In this document: piece by piece, positions 48,550 to 57,357 of the stretch
Position numbering within the stretch: the first letter of the stretch is position 1
Layout of the letters: each line of letters begins with the position of its first letter
Origin: Apopatosoma sp963618495
Lineage (GTDB): Bacteria; Bacillota; Clostridia; Oscillospirales; CAG-272
Direction of reading: 5' to 3'
Assembly: GCA_963618495.1 (NCBI GenBank)
Contig: CAVESF010000007.1
Location: forward strand, 5,973 to 69,972
DNA: 64,000 bases
Program-made: the position numbers and the translations under genes
The notes under the pieces: generated by a model
Seen by the model: only the letters and a program-made list of their open reading frames with translations
What the model was told of the DNA's origin: nothing
Database searches by the model: none

Positions 48550-50787
48550 TTATTTTTCAGCCTTTTCGGTGGCTTCGCTATAGCCGCAATCCTTATTGCC
48601 GCAGTATTTGTAGCCTTTGCCTTTTTTGACGAAGAGCATACCGCCGCATCTCGGGCATTTATCGGCTGTCGGCAAATCCCATGAGGAAAAATCACACTCG
48701 GGATATTTCTCGCAGCTGTAAAAGACGCTGTGATTCTTGCCGAAGCTCTTGACTATTTCGCCGCCGCATTTCGGGCATTTGACTCCGATATGTTCGCGTA
48801 TCGGCTTCGTGTTTTTGCATTTCGGGAAGTTACTGCATGCGTAGAATTTGCCGTAGCGGCTCGTGCGGATGACCATATCACTGCCGCAGAGATCGCATTT
48901 CATATCAGTTTTTTCCGGCTCGGCCTTTTCGCGCTTTATCGGCTGATTATTTGCATCTATCGCAACGGTATATTTGCACTCGGGATAATTGATACAAGCG
49001 GCAAATCTGCCGAATCTGCCCTTGCGGACAACCATTTTGCCGCCGCATTTTTCGCAGACCATATCGCATTCCTCAAGCGGAACCTCGACTTTATTTTCAC
49101 TGATATGCTTCTGTGCCTTTTCGAGCGTTTTCTCAAAATCCTTATAGAAATCCGTCAGCACTTCTTCATAAGTTTCCTTGCCGCCGGCTATTTCATCGAG
49201 GTCATCTTCCATATTCGCCGTGAATTTATAATCGACGATATGCGGAAAATTCTTTTTCATCAGCTCTACCATGGCTTCGCCGAGAGGTGTGGTTTTGAGC
49301 AGTTTTTTATCGCGCTCAACATAACCGCGGTCTATTATCGTGGTGATGGTGGAAGCATAGGTGCTGGGGCGTGCGATGCCTTTTTCCTTGAAAACCTTGA
49401 TAAGCGAGCCCTCTGTATAATGTGAGGGCGGGTCTGTGAAATTCTGCTTCGGCGTGAGCTTTTTCAAAGTGAGCTTTTCGCCCTCGTTTATATCATAAAG
49501 TTCGCCGAGTTCTGTTTCACCGTCGTCATAGGCGAGCAGATAACCCTTGAATTTCATCGCTGTTTCGCCGGAACGGAAAATATATCCGCCGCATTCTATT
49601 TCAACATTCAGCGTATTGAATTCGGCATTGCGCATCTGACTGGCAAGAAATCTGTCCCAGATGAGCTTATATAGCTTATACTGGTCGCTTGTGAGCATTT
49701 TTTTGATGGCGTCCGGCTCAAAATGCATATCCGCAGGGCGGATAGCTTCATGCGCGTCCTGCGCCTCTTCGCCTGTCTTGAATATTCTGCGCTTCGGCGG
49801 ATAATATTCCTTGCCGAATTTGCCTGTGATATATTCGCGTGCCGCCTCTGCCGCTTCATCGGAAATGCGGAGCGAGTCTGTTCTCATGTATGTGATGATA
49901 CCGTGATTTCCGCCGAATTTCTCGCCGAGGTTTATGCCCTCATAGAGCTCCTGCGCGACTTTCATTATGCGCTTGGACTGAAAACCGAGGCGCTTTGACG
50001 CCTCCTGAAGAAGCGATGAGGTGGTGAAAGGCGGCATCGGAGACTTGCTCTTCTGCGCACGCTTTACGGAAACAGCGGTGAATTCGCCGTTTTCACATGC
50101 GGCGAGAACCTCATTTGCATCGGCTTCACATGAGAGTTCTTTCTTTCCGTCTGCCGTGCCGAAGAATTTTGCCTTTACGGTATGCGCCTTGGCGGATTTC
50201 AACTCGGCATCTATAGTCCAGTATTCACTCGGCACGAAAGCTTTGATTTCTGCTTCGCGCTCGGCGATGAGCCTTGTGGCAACAGACTGTACTCTGCCCG
50301 CGGAGAGACCGCTCTTTATCGTTTTCCAGAGGTAGGGACTGAGCTTATAGCCGACGATTCTGTCCAGCGCACGGCGCGCCTGCTGAGAATTGACGAGATT
50401 CATATCTATATCGCGGGGATTTTCAATCTGATGAAGAATGACATTCTTCGTTATCTCGTTGAAAGCCACGCGGCGAATTTTATCCTCTTCGACGCCGAGG
50501 ACGGAAGCGAGATGCCATGAGATAGCTTCTCCCTCTCTATCAGGGTCGGTCGCGAGATAAATCATATCGGCAGCCTTGGCTTCCTTTTTCAGCTGATTTA
50601 TCAGTTCGCTCTTTCCTTTTATATTTATATATTTAAGCTTGAAATCATGCTCGATATCAACTCCGAGAGTGCTTTTCGGCAGGTCGCGTACATGACCTAC
50701 GGAAGCTAAAACCTTATAATCCTTTCCGAGATAGGAATTTATTGTCGTAGCCTTGGAGGGCGACTCCACAATAACAAGATTTCGCAT
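48550..50787 (-). CDS. topA: DNA topoisomerase I
   Basis: 745 aa from the ATG at 50787 (AAGGAGAT upstream; an earlier in-frame ATG lacks a site). Type IA topoisomerase relaxes negative supercoils. The Toprim domain has VIVESPSKA and ATDPDREGEAISWH, and the active-site Tyr is in GIITYMRTDSLRIS. The C-terminus has four zinc-binding modules, each with Cys pairs: CEKCGGKMVVRKGRFGRF, CDLCGSDMVIRTSRYGKF, CPKCGGEIVKSF and CPRCGGMLFVKKGKGYKY. dprA lies upstream on the same strand with 129 nt between, the common Firmicutes order. Confidence 0.97.
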   Translation of the reverse strand: MRNLVIVESPSKATTINSYLGKDYKVLASVGHVRDLPKSTLGVDIEHDFKLKYINIKGKSELINQLKKEAKAADMIYLATDPDREGEAISWHLASVLGVEEDKIRRVAFNEITKNVILHQIENPRDIDMNLVNSQQARRALDRIVGYKLSPYLWKTIKSGLSAGRVQSVATRLIAEREAEIKAFVPSEYWTIDAELKSAKAHTVKAKFFGTADGKKELSCEADANEVLAACENGEFTAVSVKRAQKSKSPMPPFTTSSLLQEASKRLGFQSKRIMKVAQELYEGINLGEKFGGNHGIITYMRTDSLRISDEAAEAAREYITGKFGKEYYPPKRRIFKTGEEAQDAHEAIRPADMHFEPDAIKKMLTSDQYKLYKLIWDRFLASQMRNAEFNTLNVEIECGGYIFRSGETAMKFKGYLLAYDDGETELGELYDINEGEKLTLKKLTPKQNFTDPPSHYTEGSLIKVFKEKGIARPSTYASTITTIIDRGYVERDKKLLKTTPLGEAMVELMKKNFPHIVDYKFTANMEDDLDEIAGGKETYEEVLTDFYKDFEKTLEKAQKHISENKVEVPLEECDMVCEKCGGKMVVRKGRFGRFAACINYPECKYTVAIDANNQPIKREKAEPEKTDMKCDLCGSDMVIRTSRYGKFYACSNFPKCKNTKPIREHIGVKCPKCGGEIVKSFGKNHSVFYSCEKYPECDFSSWDLPTADKCPRCGGMLFVKKGKGYKYCGNKDCGYSEATEKAEK

Positions 50788-50916
50788 CAGAAATTTTATC
50801 TCCTTATCGTTTGTAGAATATGGGCAGGTTTCTGCCCTCAAAGTGTGTGCAGAAGCCATTATACACGATTTTATCCTCCATGTCAAGATAAATTTTATGT
50901 CGGAATTGTGTATGTT

Positions 50917-52305
50917 TTATGTACGGCGGTATTTTCCGCCCGCGCAGGACTCGAGAAAGCCGTCTATTTCAAGCATGGTAAGCGTTGAGAGAAGTTCGGC
51001 TTCGCTTGCGTCGGCATCGAATTTTTTTCGGTACTGCGCAGTGATTTCATCGGCTGTCATCGCCGATTTCATACAGCGGAGAATGTTTTTCTCCGTTTCG
51101 CCGAGTTCATCCGGAATCTCGGCGGGAGCCTCTGCCGGCTTTTCGCCATACTGCTCCGCCTGCTGTGCGGAATCTTTCATCGCTTCCTTTGCCGCCGCGG
51201 CATAGCCCGCGCCGCGCTTGCCGGAAAGCTCCTCAAATTCGCTTGCGGTGAGTACGGCGTCCTCGTTTTCGTTGTGCTTCTTTTTCCTGCCGCGCAAAAG
51301 CGAAAGAAGTCCGTGTTTCTTTTCCTCCTGCGACTCGCTTTCGTCCTCTTCGGGAACATATGTGATATTCGCGCCGCTTTTCTTTACGAAATGGATGGTC
51401 TTTATATGTTCGGTGAATATTTTATGCGGATAGAGCAGTTCATATTCGCAGAGAACATCCTTTGCGCAGGTTACGAGCTTCGAGCCCTGCATGATGAGCT
51501 CGTTTGCGCCGTCGCTCGTATCAGAGCCGACATCACCCGGCACGGCGAAAACCTGCTTGCCCTGCTCGATTGCTTTTTCCGCGGTGATGAGCGCACCGCT
51601 CGCCTTGCCCGCTTCTATCACGACCGTGCCGTTTGAGAGACCGCTGATTATCCTGTTCCGTATCGGGAAATTTCTCGCATAGGGACGCGTACCGGGCGCA
51701 AATTCCGTGATAATCAAGCCCTTTTCCGCTATCTCTCTGTAGAGCGATTTGTTCTGCGGCGGATAGATGACATCTATTCCGCTGCCGAGCACGGCGATGG
51801 TGTAGCCACGCTCGGAGAGCGCGCCGCGCTGACTTATCGCATCTATGCCGAGCGCCATGCCGCTGACTACAAAAGCACCGCCCATAGCCAGCTCCGCGCC
51901 CATTTTATATGCCATGGTGCGCCCGTATTCGGTACATTTTCTCGTGCCGACGCAGGCGATGAGAACATTTTTATCGAGGTCGCGCATTTTGCCCTTGCAA
52001 TAGAGCACTATAGGCTTTGCATAGATGCTCCGCAGGCGCGAGGGATAATATTCGCTGTCGCAGGTGAGAATGCCGACATCGTTTTTCATGCAGAAATCGA
52101 GTATTTTCTTCGGCATACTCATATTTTTGTCGCAGAGGGAATCGACGGTCGCGGCACTGTCGCAAACAGCGGCAAGCTCCTCACGCTTTGCCGCATAGAC
52201 ATCTGCGGCACCCTCAAAGACATCGAGCAGACGCGATGCCTCTTCGCTTCCGGCACCGCAACGAAGCGAAAGCCAGATATAGCAGAGAAGTTCTTCCTTT
52301 TTCAT
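50917..52305 (-). CDS. dprA: DNA-processing protein DprA
   Basis: 462 aa, longer than the usual 290-380 because of a charged insert (about residues 325-395) before the C-terminal winged helix. DprA protects incoming single-stranded DNA and loads RecA in transformation. The Rossmann-type core shows VGTRKCTEYGRTMAYKMG, SGMALGIDAISQRGAL, LGSGIDVIYPPQNKSLYREI, RNRIISGLSNGTVVIEA and GALITAEKAIEQGKQVFAVP. The DML1-like winged helix ends TMLEIDGFLESCAGGKYRR. It lies between the SpoU methyltransferase and topA on one strand. Confidence 0.96.
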   Translation of the reverse strand: MKKEELLCYIWLSLRCGAGSEEASRLLDVFEGAADVYAAKREELAAVCDSAATVDSLCDKNMSMPKKILDFCMKNDVGILTCDSEYYPSRLRSIYAKPIVLYCKGKMRDLDKNVLIACVGTRKCTEYGRTMAYKMGAELAMGGAFVVSGMALGIDAISQRGALSERGYTIAVLGSGIDVIYPPQNKSLYREIAEKGLIITEFAPGTRPYARNFPIRNRIISGLSNGTVVIEAGKASGALITAEKAIEQGKQVFAVPGDVGSDTSDGANELIMQGSKLVTCAKDVLCEYELLYPHKIFTEHIKTIHFVKKSGANITYVPEEDESESQEEKKHGLLSLLRGRKKKHNENEDAVLTASEFEELSGKRGAGYAAAAKEAMKDSAQQAEQYGEKPAEAPAEIPDELGETEKNILRCMKSAMTADEITAQYRKKFDADASEAELLSTLTMLEIDGFLESCAGGKYRRT

Positions 52306-52340
52306 AAAAACACTCCTTTACCGATAGCTTTACTGCGGAC

Positions 52341-53147
52341 TTATCCGATATTTCTGCCGCAGGCTTCCCATATGATGATGCTCGCCGCCACAGCCGCGTT
52401 CAGCGACTGCGCACCGCCCTCACGCATGGGAATATATACCGCGCGTTCGCATGCGGCACGCACGGCGGGAGAGACGCCATGTCCCTCGTTTCCGACGACG
52501 AAAGCGGCATGCGCCATATCGGGTATATCGCAGAGCTTGGTGGCGCTTTCGTCGAGCATAGCCGCGTAGACGCGTTTGCCGTCTGCGCGAAGCGCGCCTA
52601 TCTTCTCGACGATATCGCATTCCGTTTCGGCATTCACACGGAAAGCCGAACCCATGCAGGCGCGCAGGGTTTTCGGGCTGTAGAGGTCTGCGCTCCCCAC
52701 CGAAATATATATCTTGGAAACGCCGAAAGCATCGGCGCTTCTGATTATGGCGCCGAGATTGCACGGGTCGCCGACATTGTCGAGAAAAAGCACGAAGCCC
52801 TGGTCGCCGACGGCGCTTCTTTCGAGTTTCTGCCGCGCGACGGCAAAAACGCCCTGCGGCGCGTTTTCAAAAGAGAGCTTTTCGTATACGGCATCTGCCA
52901 CAACGGTTATCACGCTGTCGATGCCGAGCGCGTCAAGCTCATCATAAAAGCGCCGGTACGCGCGCTCGGTGATATATACAGCCTCGGGAATATAACCGCT
53001 GCGGCATGCGTCGGAAAGCAGCTTTATCCCCTCAAAGGCAAAGAGACCGCCTGCATCGCGGTGTTTCTTATCTGCAAGCTTTGCCGCCTCGGTTATTTTC
53101 GGGTTTGCCCGCGAGGATATATACGGGAAATCGGTGATTTTTTTCAT
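52341..53147 (-). CDS. SpoU/TrmH family RNA 2'-O-methyltransferase
   Basis: 268 aa. An N-terminal substrate-binding domain (residues 1-100) precedes the knotted SPOUT domain with the three motifs: DPCNLGAIIRSADAFG, VVGNEGHGVS and PMREGGAQSLNAAVAASI. Members methylate a ribose in tRNA or 23S rRNA (RlmB/YsgA-like), and the exact target cannot be read here. It follows rplT, the same position as in other Firmicutes, which fits a ribosome-linked role, with a terminator between the two. Confidence 0.92.
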   Translation of the reverse strand: MKKITDFPYISSRANPKITEAAKLADKKHRDAGGLFAFEGIKLLSDACRSGYIPEAVYITERAYRRFYDELDALGIDSVITVVADAVYEKLSFENAPQGVFAVARQKLERSAVGDQGFVLFLDNVGDPCNLGAIIRSADAFGVSKIYISVGSADLYSPKTLRACMGSAFRVNAETECDIVEKIGALRADGKRVYAAMLDESATKLCDIPDMAHAAFVVGNEGHGVSPAVRAACERAVYIPMREGGAQSLNAAVAASIIIWEACGRNIG

Positions 53148-53207
53148 ATGGCGCTCCTTTTTGCTTTATAATCGGAAACCGGAAAGATGAAGTCCTCCGA
53201 TTTTCAT

Positions 53208-53233
53208 AAAAGGCGACAGAAGCAATATCGCCT
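53208..53233 (-). terminator. Intrinsic terminator of the infC operon
   Basis: Minus strand: AGGCGA (53233-53228) and TCGCCT (53216-53211) form the stem, and four Us follow. It lies about 30 nt after the rplT stop. Confidence 0.65.
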
Positions 53234-53263
53234 CTGCCGCCCCCATCTGCGCGCTATTTTAAA

Positions 53264-53617
53264 TTAAAGTGCGGCTTTTGCTGTAGCTACGAGAGAAGCG
53301 AATGCTTCCTTGTCGTTTACAGCAAGCTCTGCGAGCATCTTTCTGTTCAGGTCTACGCCGGCTTTCTTGAGTCCGCACATAAATGTGGAATAGTTCATTC
53401 CGTTTATCTTAGCCTGAGCATTGATTCTTGCAATCCAAAGTCTGCGGAAATCTCTCTTCTTCTGCTTTCTGCCTGCGAATGCATAATTTCCGCTCTTCAT
53501 TACAGCCTGCTTGGCCATCTTGAAGTGCTTACTCTTGGCACCCCAGTAGCCTTTCGCGAGCTTTAATACTTTATTTCTTCTTTTGCGAGTCATCATCGCG
53601 CCTTTTACTCTTGCCAT
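53264..53617 (-). CDS. rplT: 50S ribosomal protein L20
   Basis: 117 aa. L20 is essential in early 50S assembly and in some bacteria represses its own operon. The family blocks ARVKGAMMTRKRRNKVLKLA, KGYWGAKSKHFKMAKQAVMK and RDFRRLWIARINAQAKINGM are intact. It is last in the infC-rpmI-rplT operon, 31 nt after rpmI, with a GGAGG site. The leader attenuator upstream of infC is the likely control point. Confidence 0.98.
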   Translation of the reverse strand: MARVKGAMMTRKRRNKVLKLAKGYWGAKSKHFKMAKQAVMKSGNYAFAGRKQKKRDFRRLWIARINAQAKINGMNYSTFMCGLKKAGVDLNRKMLAELAVNDKEAFASLVATAKAAL

Positions 53618-53648
53618 CTTATGTTTCCTCCTGTTAAATCAATCTGAA

Positions 53649-53846
53649 TTATTTATTGGGAATAAGTGTTTTGATTGTGCTCTCGAAAGAAGGGCTCAGG
53701 TATGCATTGCGTCTGAGCTGTCTCTTTCTCTTTGGAGTCTTAAGACCGAGCTTATGACGGCGGAATGAAGAGTTCATTTTAACCTTGCCGTTTTTTGTGA
53801 TAGAAAATCTTTTGGCTGTAGCCTTGTGAGTTTTAATCTTTGCCAT
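53649..53846 (-). CDS. rpmI: 50S ribosomal protein L35
   Basis: 65 aa, the usual length. The sequence runs MAKIKTHKATAKRFSITKNG then VKMNSSFRRHKLGLKTPKRK, the normal L35 pattern. It sits between infC (37 nt) and rplT (31 nt) in the standard translation operon. Confidence 0.98.
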   Translation of the reverse strand: MAKIKTHKATAKRFSITKNGKVKMNSSFRRHKLGLKTPKRKRQLRRNAYLSPSFESTIKTLIPNK

Positions 53847-53883
53847 GACTGTTTTTCGTCCTTTCGGTATATTATGTTTTATT

Positions 53884-54399
53884 TTATTTTTTTACGGGTG
53901 ATAAGAACAATGTGAGGTTTCTGCCCTCGAGAACAGCTTTTTTATCAGCCGCACCCACGCCTGCGCAACCTGCCTCAAATCTCTCGAGCACAGCCTGACC
54001 AAGCTCCGGATGGCGAAGCTCACGCCAGCTGAAGCGGACGACAACCTTGACTTTGTTGCCGGCATTCAGAAATCTGTGCGCATGATTGAGCTTTGTCTGG
54101 AGATCGTGGTCGCCTATCTTGCATGAAAGCTGAATTTCCTTGACCTCGATGACCTGCTGCTTCTTTTTGGCTTCTTTTTCACGCTTGTCGCGCTCAAATC
54201 GGAATTTACCGTAGTCCATTATGCGGCAAACAGGCGGTGTAGCCTGCGGCGCAATCATAACGAGGTCGAGTTCCTTTTCTATGGAAAGCTCCTGCGCCTT
54301 CGCTATCGGCACTACGCCTATCTGCTCCCCGTCTGCTCCTATAAGGCGCACTTCGGGTACTTTTATTTCCTCATTGATGAGATGTTCCTGCTTGCTTAT
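53884..54399 (-). CDS. infC: Translation initiation factor IF-3, ATA start codon
   Basis: 171 aa if translation begins with the ATA at 54399-54397. GGAGGTG lies 8 nt upstream. The frame has no ATG, GTG or TTG at a workable distance; a TTG overlaps the site itself. infC is known for rare start codons (AUU in E. coli), used for autoregulation because IF-3 rejects non-AUG starts, and an AUA start would work the same way. The N domain (KQEHLINEEIKVPEVRLIGA) and C domain (KEIQLSCKIGDHDLQTKLNH, KVKVVVRFSWRELRHPELG) are intact. The operon order infC-rpmI-rplT is standard. Confidence 0.93.
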   Translation of the reverse strand: MSKQEHLINEEIKVPEVRLIGADGEQIGVVPIAKAQELSIEKELDLVMIAPQATPPVCRIMDYGKFRFERDKREKEAKKKQQVIEVKEIQLSCKIGDHDLQTKLNHAHRFLNAGNKVKVVVRFSWRELRHPELGQAVLERFEAGCAGVGAADKKAVLEGRNLTLFLSPVKK

Positions 54400-54425
54400 A
54401 GTAAGCACCTCCAAAAAATAAAATT

Positions 54426-54456
54426 AAAAAATGCGGAAAGCCAAAGCTCTCCGCAT
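54426..54456 (-). terminator. Attenuator terminator in the infC leader
   Basis: ATGCGGA-AGC and GCT-TCCGCAT (one mismatch) form an 11-bp stem with a U run, just before the infC ribosome binding site and after the operon promoter. In Firmicutes the infC-rpmI-rplT operon is controlled by L20 through this kind of leader attenuation. Confidence 0.8.
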
Positions 54457-54562
54457 AAATAGCGATAATATCGGCAAAAGTGCCGTAAAAATCGGTATTA
54501 TACCGCGCGCGAACGGAATCGGAGCGGTGAGAACAGAGAGTTCTGCTTCATTTTGCCTAAGT

Positions 54563-54591
54563 AGTATACCACAGGCTTTGCTTCCTGTCAA
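54563..54591 (-). promoter_or_regulatory. Sigma-A promoter of infC-rpmI-rplT
   Basis: Minus strand: TTGACA (54591-54586), a 17-nt spacer and TATACT (54568-54563). The leader is about 157 nt long. Confidence 0.85.
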
Positions 54592-54662
54592 TACTTTTGC
54601 GAAAATTTATGAAATATTTTTCCCGCGGACATTACCGCGGGAAAAGGTTTACTCAAAACGGA

Positions 54663-55292
54663 TTATTTTGTGCCGAAGAGTCTGTCGCCTGCATCGCCGA
54701 GACCGGGAACGATATATGCGTGCTCATTGAGCTTTTCATCAAGTGCAGCGGTGTAGATATCGACATCGGGATGAGCCGCCTGAACAGCCGCTACGCCTTC
54801 GGGAGCGGCTACGAGGCACATAAGACGGATATTTGTGCAGCCTCTCTTCTTGAGCATGGTGATTGCATCGGAGGCGCTACCGCCCGTTGCGAGCATCGGG
54901 TCAACTACGATGACTATTCTCTCGCCGACATCTGTGGGAAGCTTGCAGTAGTATTCTACAGGCTTGTGTGTATCTGGGTCACGATAAAGACCGATATGAC
55001 CGACCTTTGCTACGGGAACGAGCTCGAGAATGCCGTTTACCATGCCGAGACCGGCACGCAGTATCGGAATGACCGCGAGCTTCTTGCCGGAGATGACCTT
55101 GCCTGTCATCTTTGTGATAGGCGTTTCGATTTCGTAGTCGCGCAGTGGAAGATCTCTTGTAACCTCATAGCCCATGAGCATGGAAATTTCATCGAGAAGG
55201 ATGCGAAAGTCCTTTGAACCTGTCTCTTTCTTTCTCATGTAGGTGAGCTTGTGCTGAATAAGGGGATGATCGATAATGTGAAGCTGTCCCAT
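54663..55292 (-). CDS. upp: Uracil phosphoribosyltransferase
   Basis: 209 aa. Upp joins uracil and PRPP to make UMP in pyrimidine salvage. The PRPP-binding motif is VDPMLATGGSASDAI; LAVIPILRAGLGMVNGILEL and the C-terminal VPGLGDAGDRLFGT are intact. The start follows CGGAG. A sigma-A promoter is visible upstream. It complements cdd at 23291-23695. Confidence 0.97.
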   Translation of the reverse strand: MGQLHIIDHPLIQHKLTYMRKKETGSKDFRILLDEISMLMGYEVTRDLPLRDYEIETPITKMTGKVISGKKLAVIPILRAGLGMVNGILELVPVAKVGHIGLYRDPDTHKPVEYYCKLPTDVGERIVIVVDPMLATGGSASDAITMLKKRGCTNIRLMCLVAAPEGVAAVQAAHPDVDIYTAALDEKLNEHAYIVPGLGDAGDRLFGTK

Positions 55293-55344
55293 TTTTTACT
55301 CCGTTCCCGCCGCTGTGCGACGCTTTTTATTTTTTCAATTTATT

Positions 55345-55373
55345 ATTATATCATGGTATTCATATTTTTGCAA
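55345..55373 (-). promoter_or_regulatory. Sigma-A promoter of upp
   Basis: Minus strand: TTGCAA (55373-55368), a 17-nt spacer and TATAAT (55350-55345). Confidence 0.8.
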
Positions 55374-55621
55374 TAGGGAAATTTCATGTTTTTGCGATAT
55401 TTTTGCGCTTTTTATTTGTGATGAATGGTGAAAAAAGGGGGGAGAGGGCGGTTTTCTGCGAAGAAAATTCAAAAATAAGCTTTTTTATTTGGTGTACTTT
55501 TCGTCAGTGAAAAGCGCGAGAAAGCAAAAGTATCTTTATTTTTCTTTTCGGGTTGTCGAGGAAGTTAAGCAATGCGAAGCGTGAGGGAGCCAATGCTTTC
55601 CTCTTTAGAACGCCGCCCATC
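55374..55621. other. Non-coding spacer with a half copy of the 12-bp palindrome
   Basis: No supported gene. It holds CTTTTC-GTCAGT-GAAAAG with the right arm GAAAAGCGCGAG complete and the left arm truncated (55496-55521). Confidence 0.5.
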
Positions 55622-55649
55622 AAAAAATCCGCCGTCGGGCGGATTTTTT
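55622..55649. terminator. Symmetric intrinsic terminator
   Basis: AAAAAATCCGCC and GGCGGATTTTTT with loop GTCG; it works on the minus strand for the YugP-type gene. Confidence 0.85.
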
Positions 55650-55667
55650 GCAATTCAAATAAAATTC

Positions 55668-56366
55668 TTATCTTCTTCTCGAGTTTCCCGATACCATCAG
55701 GAAAAGGCGCAGGAGTTGCATGAGCGATACCGCGAGCGCCGCAACATAAGTCATCGCGGCGGCGGTGAGTACTCTTCTTGCTCCGCCTATTTCATCCGAA
55801 CCGAGTATGCCGTAGCTCTCGATGCACCTGAGCGCGCGCCTGCTTGCGTCAAATTCCGTCGGCAGGGTCACGAGCTGAAAGAGCGCACAGAGTCCGTAGC
55901 AGGCAACGCCGATGTACGCTATCACCAGAAATTCGGGCGCGAGCATATTCAGCAGAATGCCGAGTATTATCAACGGGATTGCAAGACGCGAGCCGATATT
56001 CGTGACGGGGATTATCGCCGCACGAATCCTCACCGGCACATAATTTTCCGCATGCTGAACGGCATGCCCCGCTTCATGGCAGGCAACACCGATAGCGGCG
56101 ACCGAGGTATTTCCGTATACGCTCGCCGAAAGGCGGATGACATCGCTTCTCGGGTCATAATGGTCGGTCAGATTGCCGGGAATCTGCTCTATGCGTATGT
56201 GTTGCAGTCCGTTGGCATCAAGCACGCGGCGCGCCGCCTCGGCACCTGTGATGCCGCGCATGGAGCGTATCTTCGAATATTTTTTGAATGTTGTATTCAC
56301 GCGAATACTTGCCCAAAGTGAAAATATCACCGCGGGAAGCACAAGTATGAGGTATAAGTAATCCAT
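55668..56366 (-). CDS. YugP-type zinc metallopeptidase (Zn_peptidase_2)
   Basis: 232 aa. The zinc motif HEAGH lies in GVACHEAGHAVQHAENY. Four hydrophobic segments (YLILVLPAVIFSLWASI at the N-terminus, LAIPLIILGILLNMLAP, FLVIAYIGVACYGLCALFQL, AAAMTYVAALAVSLMQLLRL) place it in the membrane. Other family landmarks are NLTDHYDPRSDVIRLSASVY and LPTEFDASRRALRCIESYGI, the latter holding the conserved Glu-Phe-Asp. Substrate unknown. It follows the membrane protein at 56386-57312 by 20 nt. Confidence 0.92.
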   Translation of the reverse strand: MDYLYLILVLPAVIFSLWASIRVNTTFKKYSKIRSMRGITGAEAARRVLDANGLQHIRIEQIPGNLTDHYDPRSDVIRLSASVYGNTSVAAIGVACHEAGHAVQHAENYVPVRIRAAIIPVTNIGSRLAIPLIILGILLNMLAPEFLVIAYIGVACYGLCALFQLVTLPTEFDASRRALRCIESYGILGSDEIGGARRVLTAAAMTYVAALAVSLMQLLRLFLMVSGNSRRR

Positions 56367-56385
56367 AATTTCCTATCCGTTTCGC

Positions 56386-57312
56386 TTATTTTTCTTTTTT
56401 TCGCTTTTTCGCAGGCTTCGCTTCGACGCTCTTCGCTGTTTCAGACCGTGCCGCTTCAAATGCCGCTTCCGCGCCATCCGTGCCGACGGCGGAATTTATC
56501 GGAGCGTCTTCGGCAAGCGTTGGTATAAACTGACGGGCTATCCTGCCGTCACCGCGCTTCTTTATATAGAAGAAACCGATGATGCTGAAAACAAATGCGC
56601 CGATGAAGTTTACGAAGAGGTCCTCCATTGTGTCATAAATGCCGATATCGAGATATCCGTTCAGAACGAGCTGTTCTCCGTTTCCGTATTTTATTACGGT
56701 TTCCGTAATGCCCGTCACCGGATAGGGGATATTCTGCTTTGTCGGATCGAGCATGGTGGAATAAATATTTGCTATCATTGTATCCTTTTGCATATCCTTT
56801 GCAAATATTCTGTCCATACCGAACTCAAAAAATTCCCAAAAGATGCCGACGGTCATGGAAAAGCAGAAAGCCACCACCGCCACAAAAGCCGGCGAAAGAT
56901 TGAATTTGATTTTTGAGTTTCTGTTCAGAACATCCACGAGCGCAAAACCGAGCGCGGCACAGAGAAAGCCCCATGTGGTATGCAGTATCGTATCCCAATG
57001 CTCATACTGGATGAAATATCCCTGAAGCTCGCCGAGAATTTCCGCGGCGAAAATATGCACGAGAATTATTATCTCCAGCGTATCGGGCAGATCGATATGC
57101 ATTTTCTTCTCCACGATGGACGGGAGAAAGAAAAGAAAAAGCACAAGCACGCATATAAATGCATTTTCAAAATTTCCGAGCATTATACTGCGCACAAAAG
57201 CCGCAATTACAAGCACGCGCAGTATTATGTATACCGCCGTGACGGCTTTACTTCTCGATTTCAGTTCTGCCTCCATGCGGTTTTTTGCCATCTCTTTGAT
57301 ATTTTTCTTCAT
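56386..57312 (-). CDS. Multi-pass membrane protein (DUF2238/YjdF-like), unknown
   Basis: 308 aa, start supported by GGAGG. About seven membrane helices are predicted (AVYIILRVLVIAAFVRSIML, AFICVLVLFLFFLPSI, TLEIIILVHIFAAEIL, TTWGFLCAALGFALVDVL, AFVAVVAFCFSMTVGIFWEF, LFVNFIGAFVFSIIGFFYI). The conserved stretch WDTILHTTWGFLCAALGF with WEFFEFGMD fits the DUF2238 family. The last 50 residues are a charged Ala/Glu/Lys tail. No function is assigned. It is co-directional with the YugP-type gene and the PII-like gene. Confidence 0.7.
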   Translation of the reverse strand: MKKNIKEMAKNRMEAELKSRSKAVTAVYIILRVLVIAAFVRSIMLGNFENAFICVLVLFLFFLPSIVEKKMHIDLPDTLEIIILVHIFAAEILGELQGYFIQYEHWDTILHTTWGFLCAALGFALVDVLNRNSKIKFNLSPAFVAVVAFCFSMTVGIFWEFFEFGMDRIFAKDMQKDTMIANIYSTMLDPTKQNIPYPVTGITETVIKYGNGEQLVLNGYLDIGIYDTMEDLFVNFIGAFVFSIIGFFYIKKRGDGRIARQFIPTLAEDAPINSAVGTDGAEAAFEAARSETAKSVEAKPAKKRKKEK

Positions 57313-57357
57313 AGTATCCTCCGAGAGGTTTTATTTAAAATGAAAATCCGCGCGGGC

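Noticed and set aside
54498..54551. A 17-codon leader peptide (Arg-rich) in the infC leader
   Set aside because: Its ATG would lie only about 5 nt from the predicted transcript start with no ribosome binding site, so translation is unlikely.
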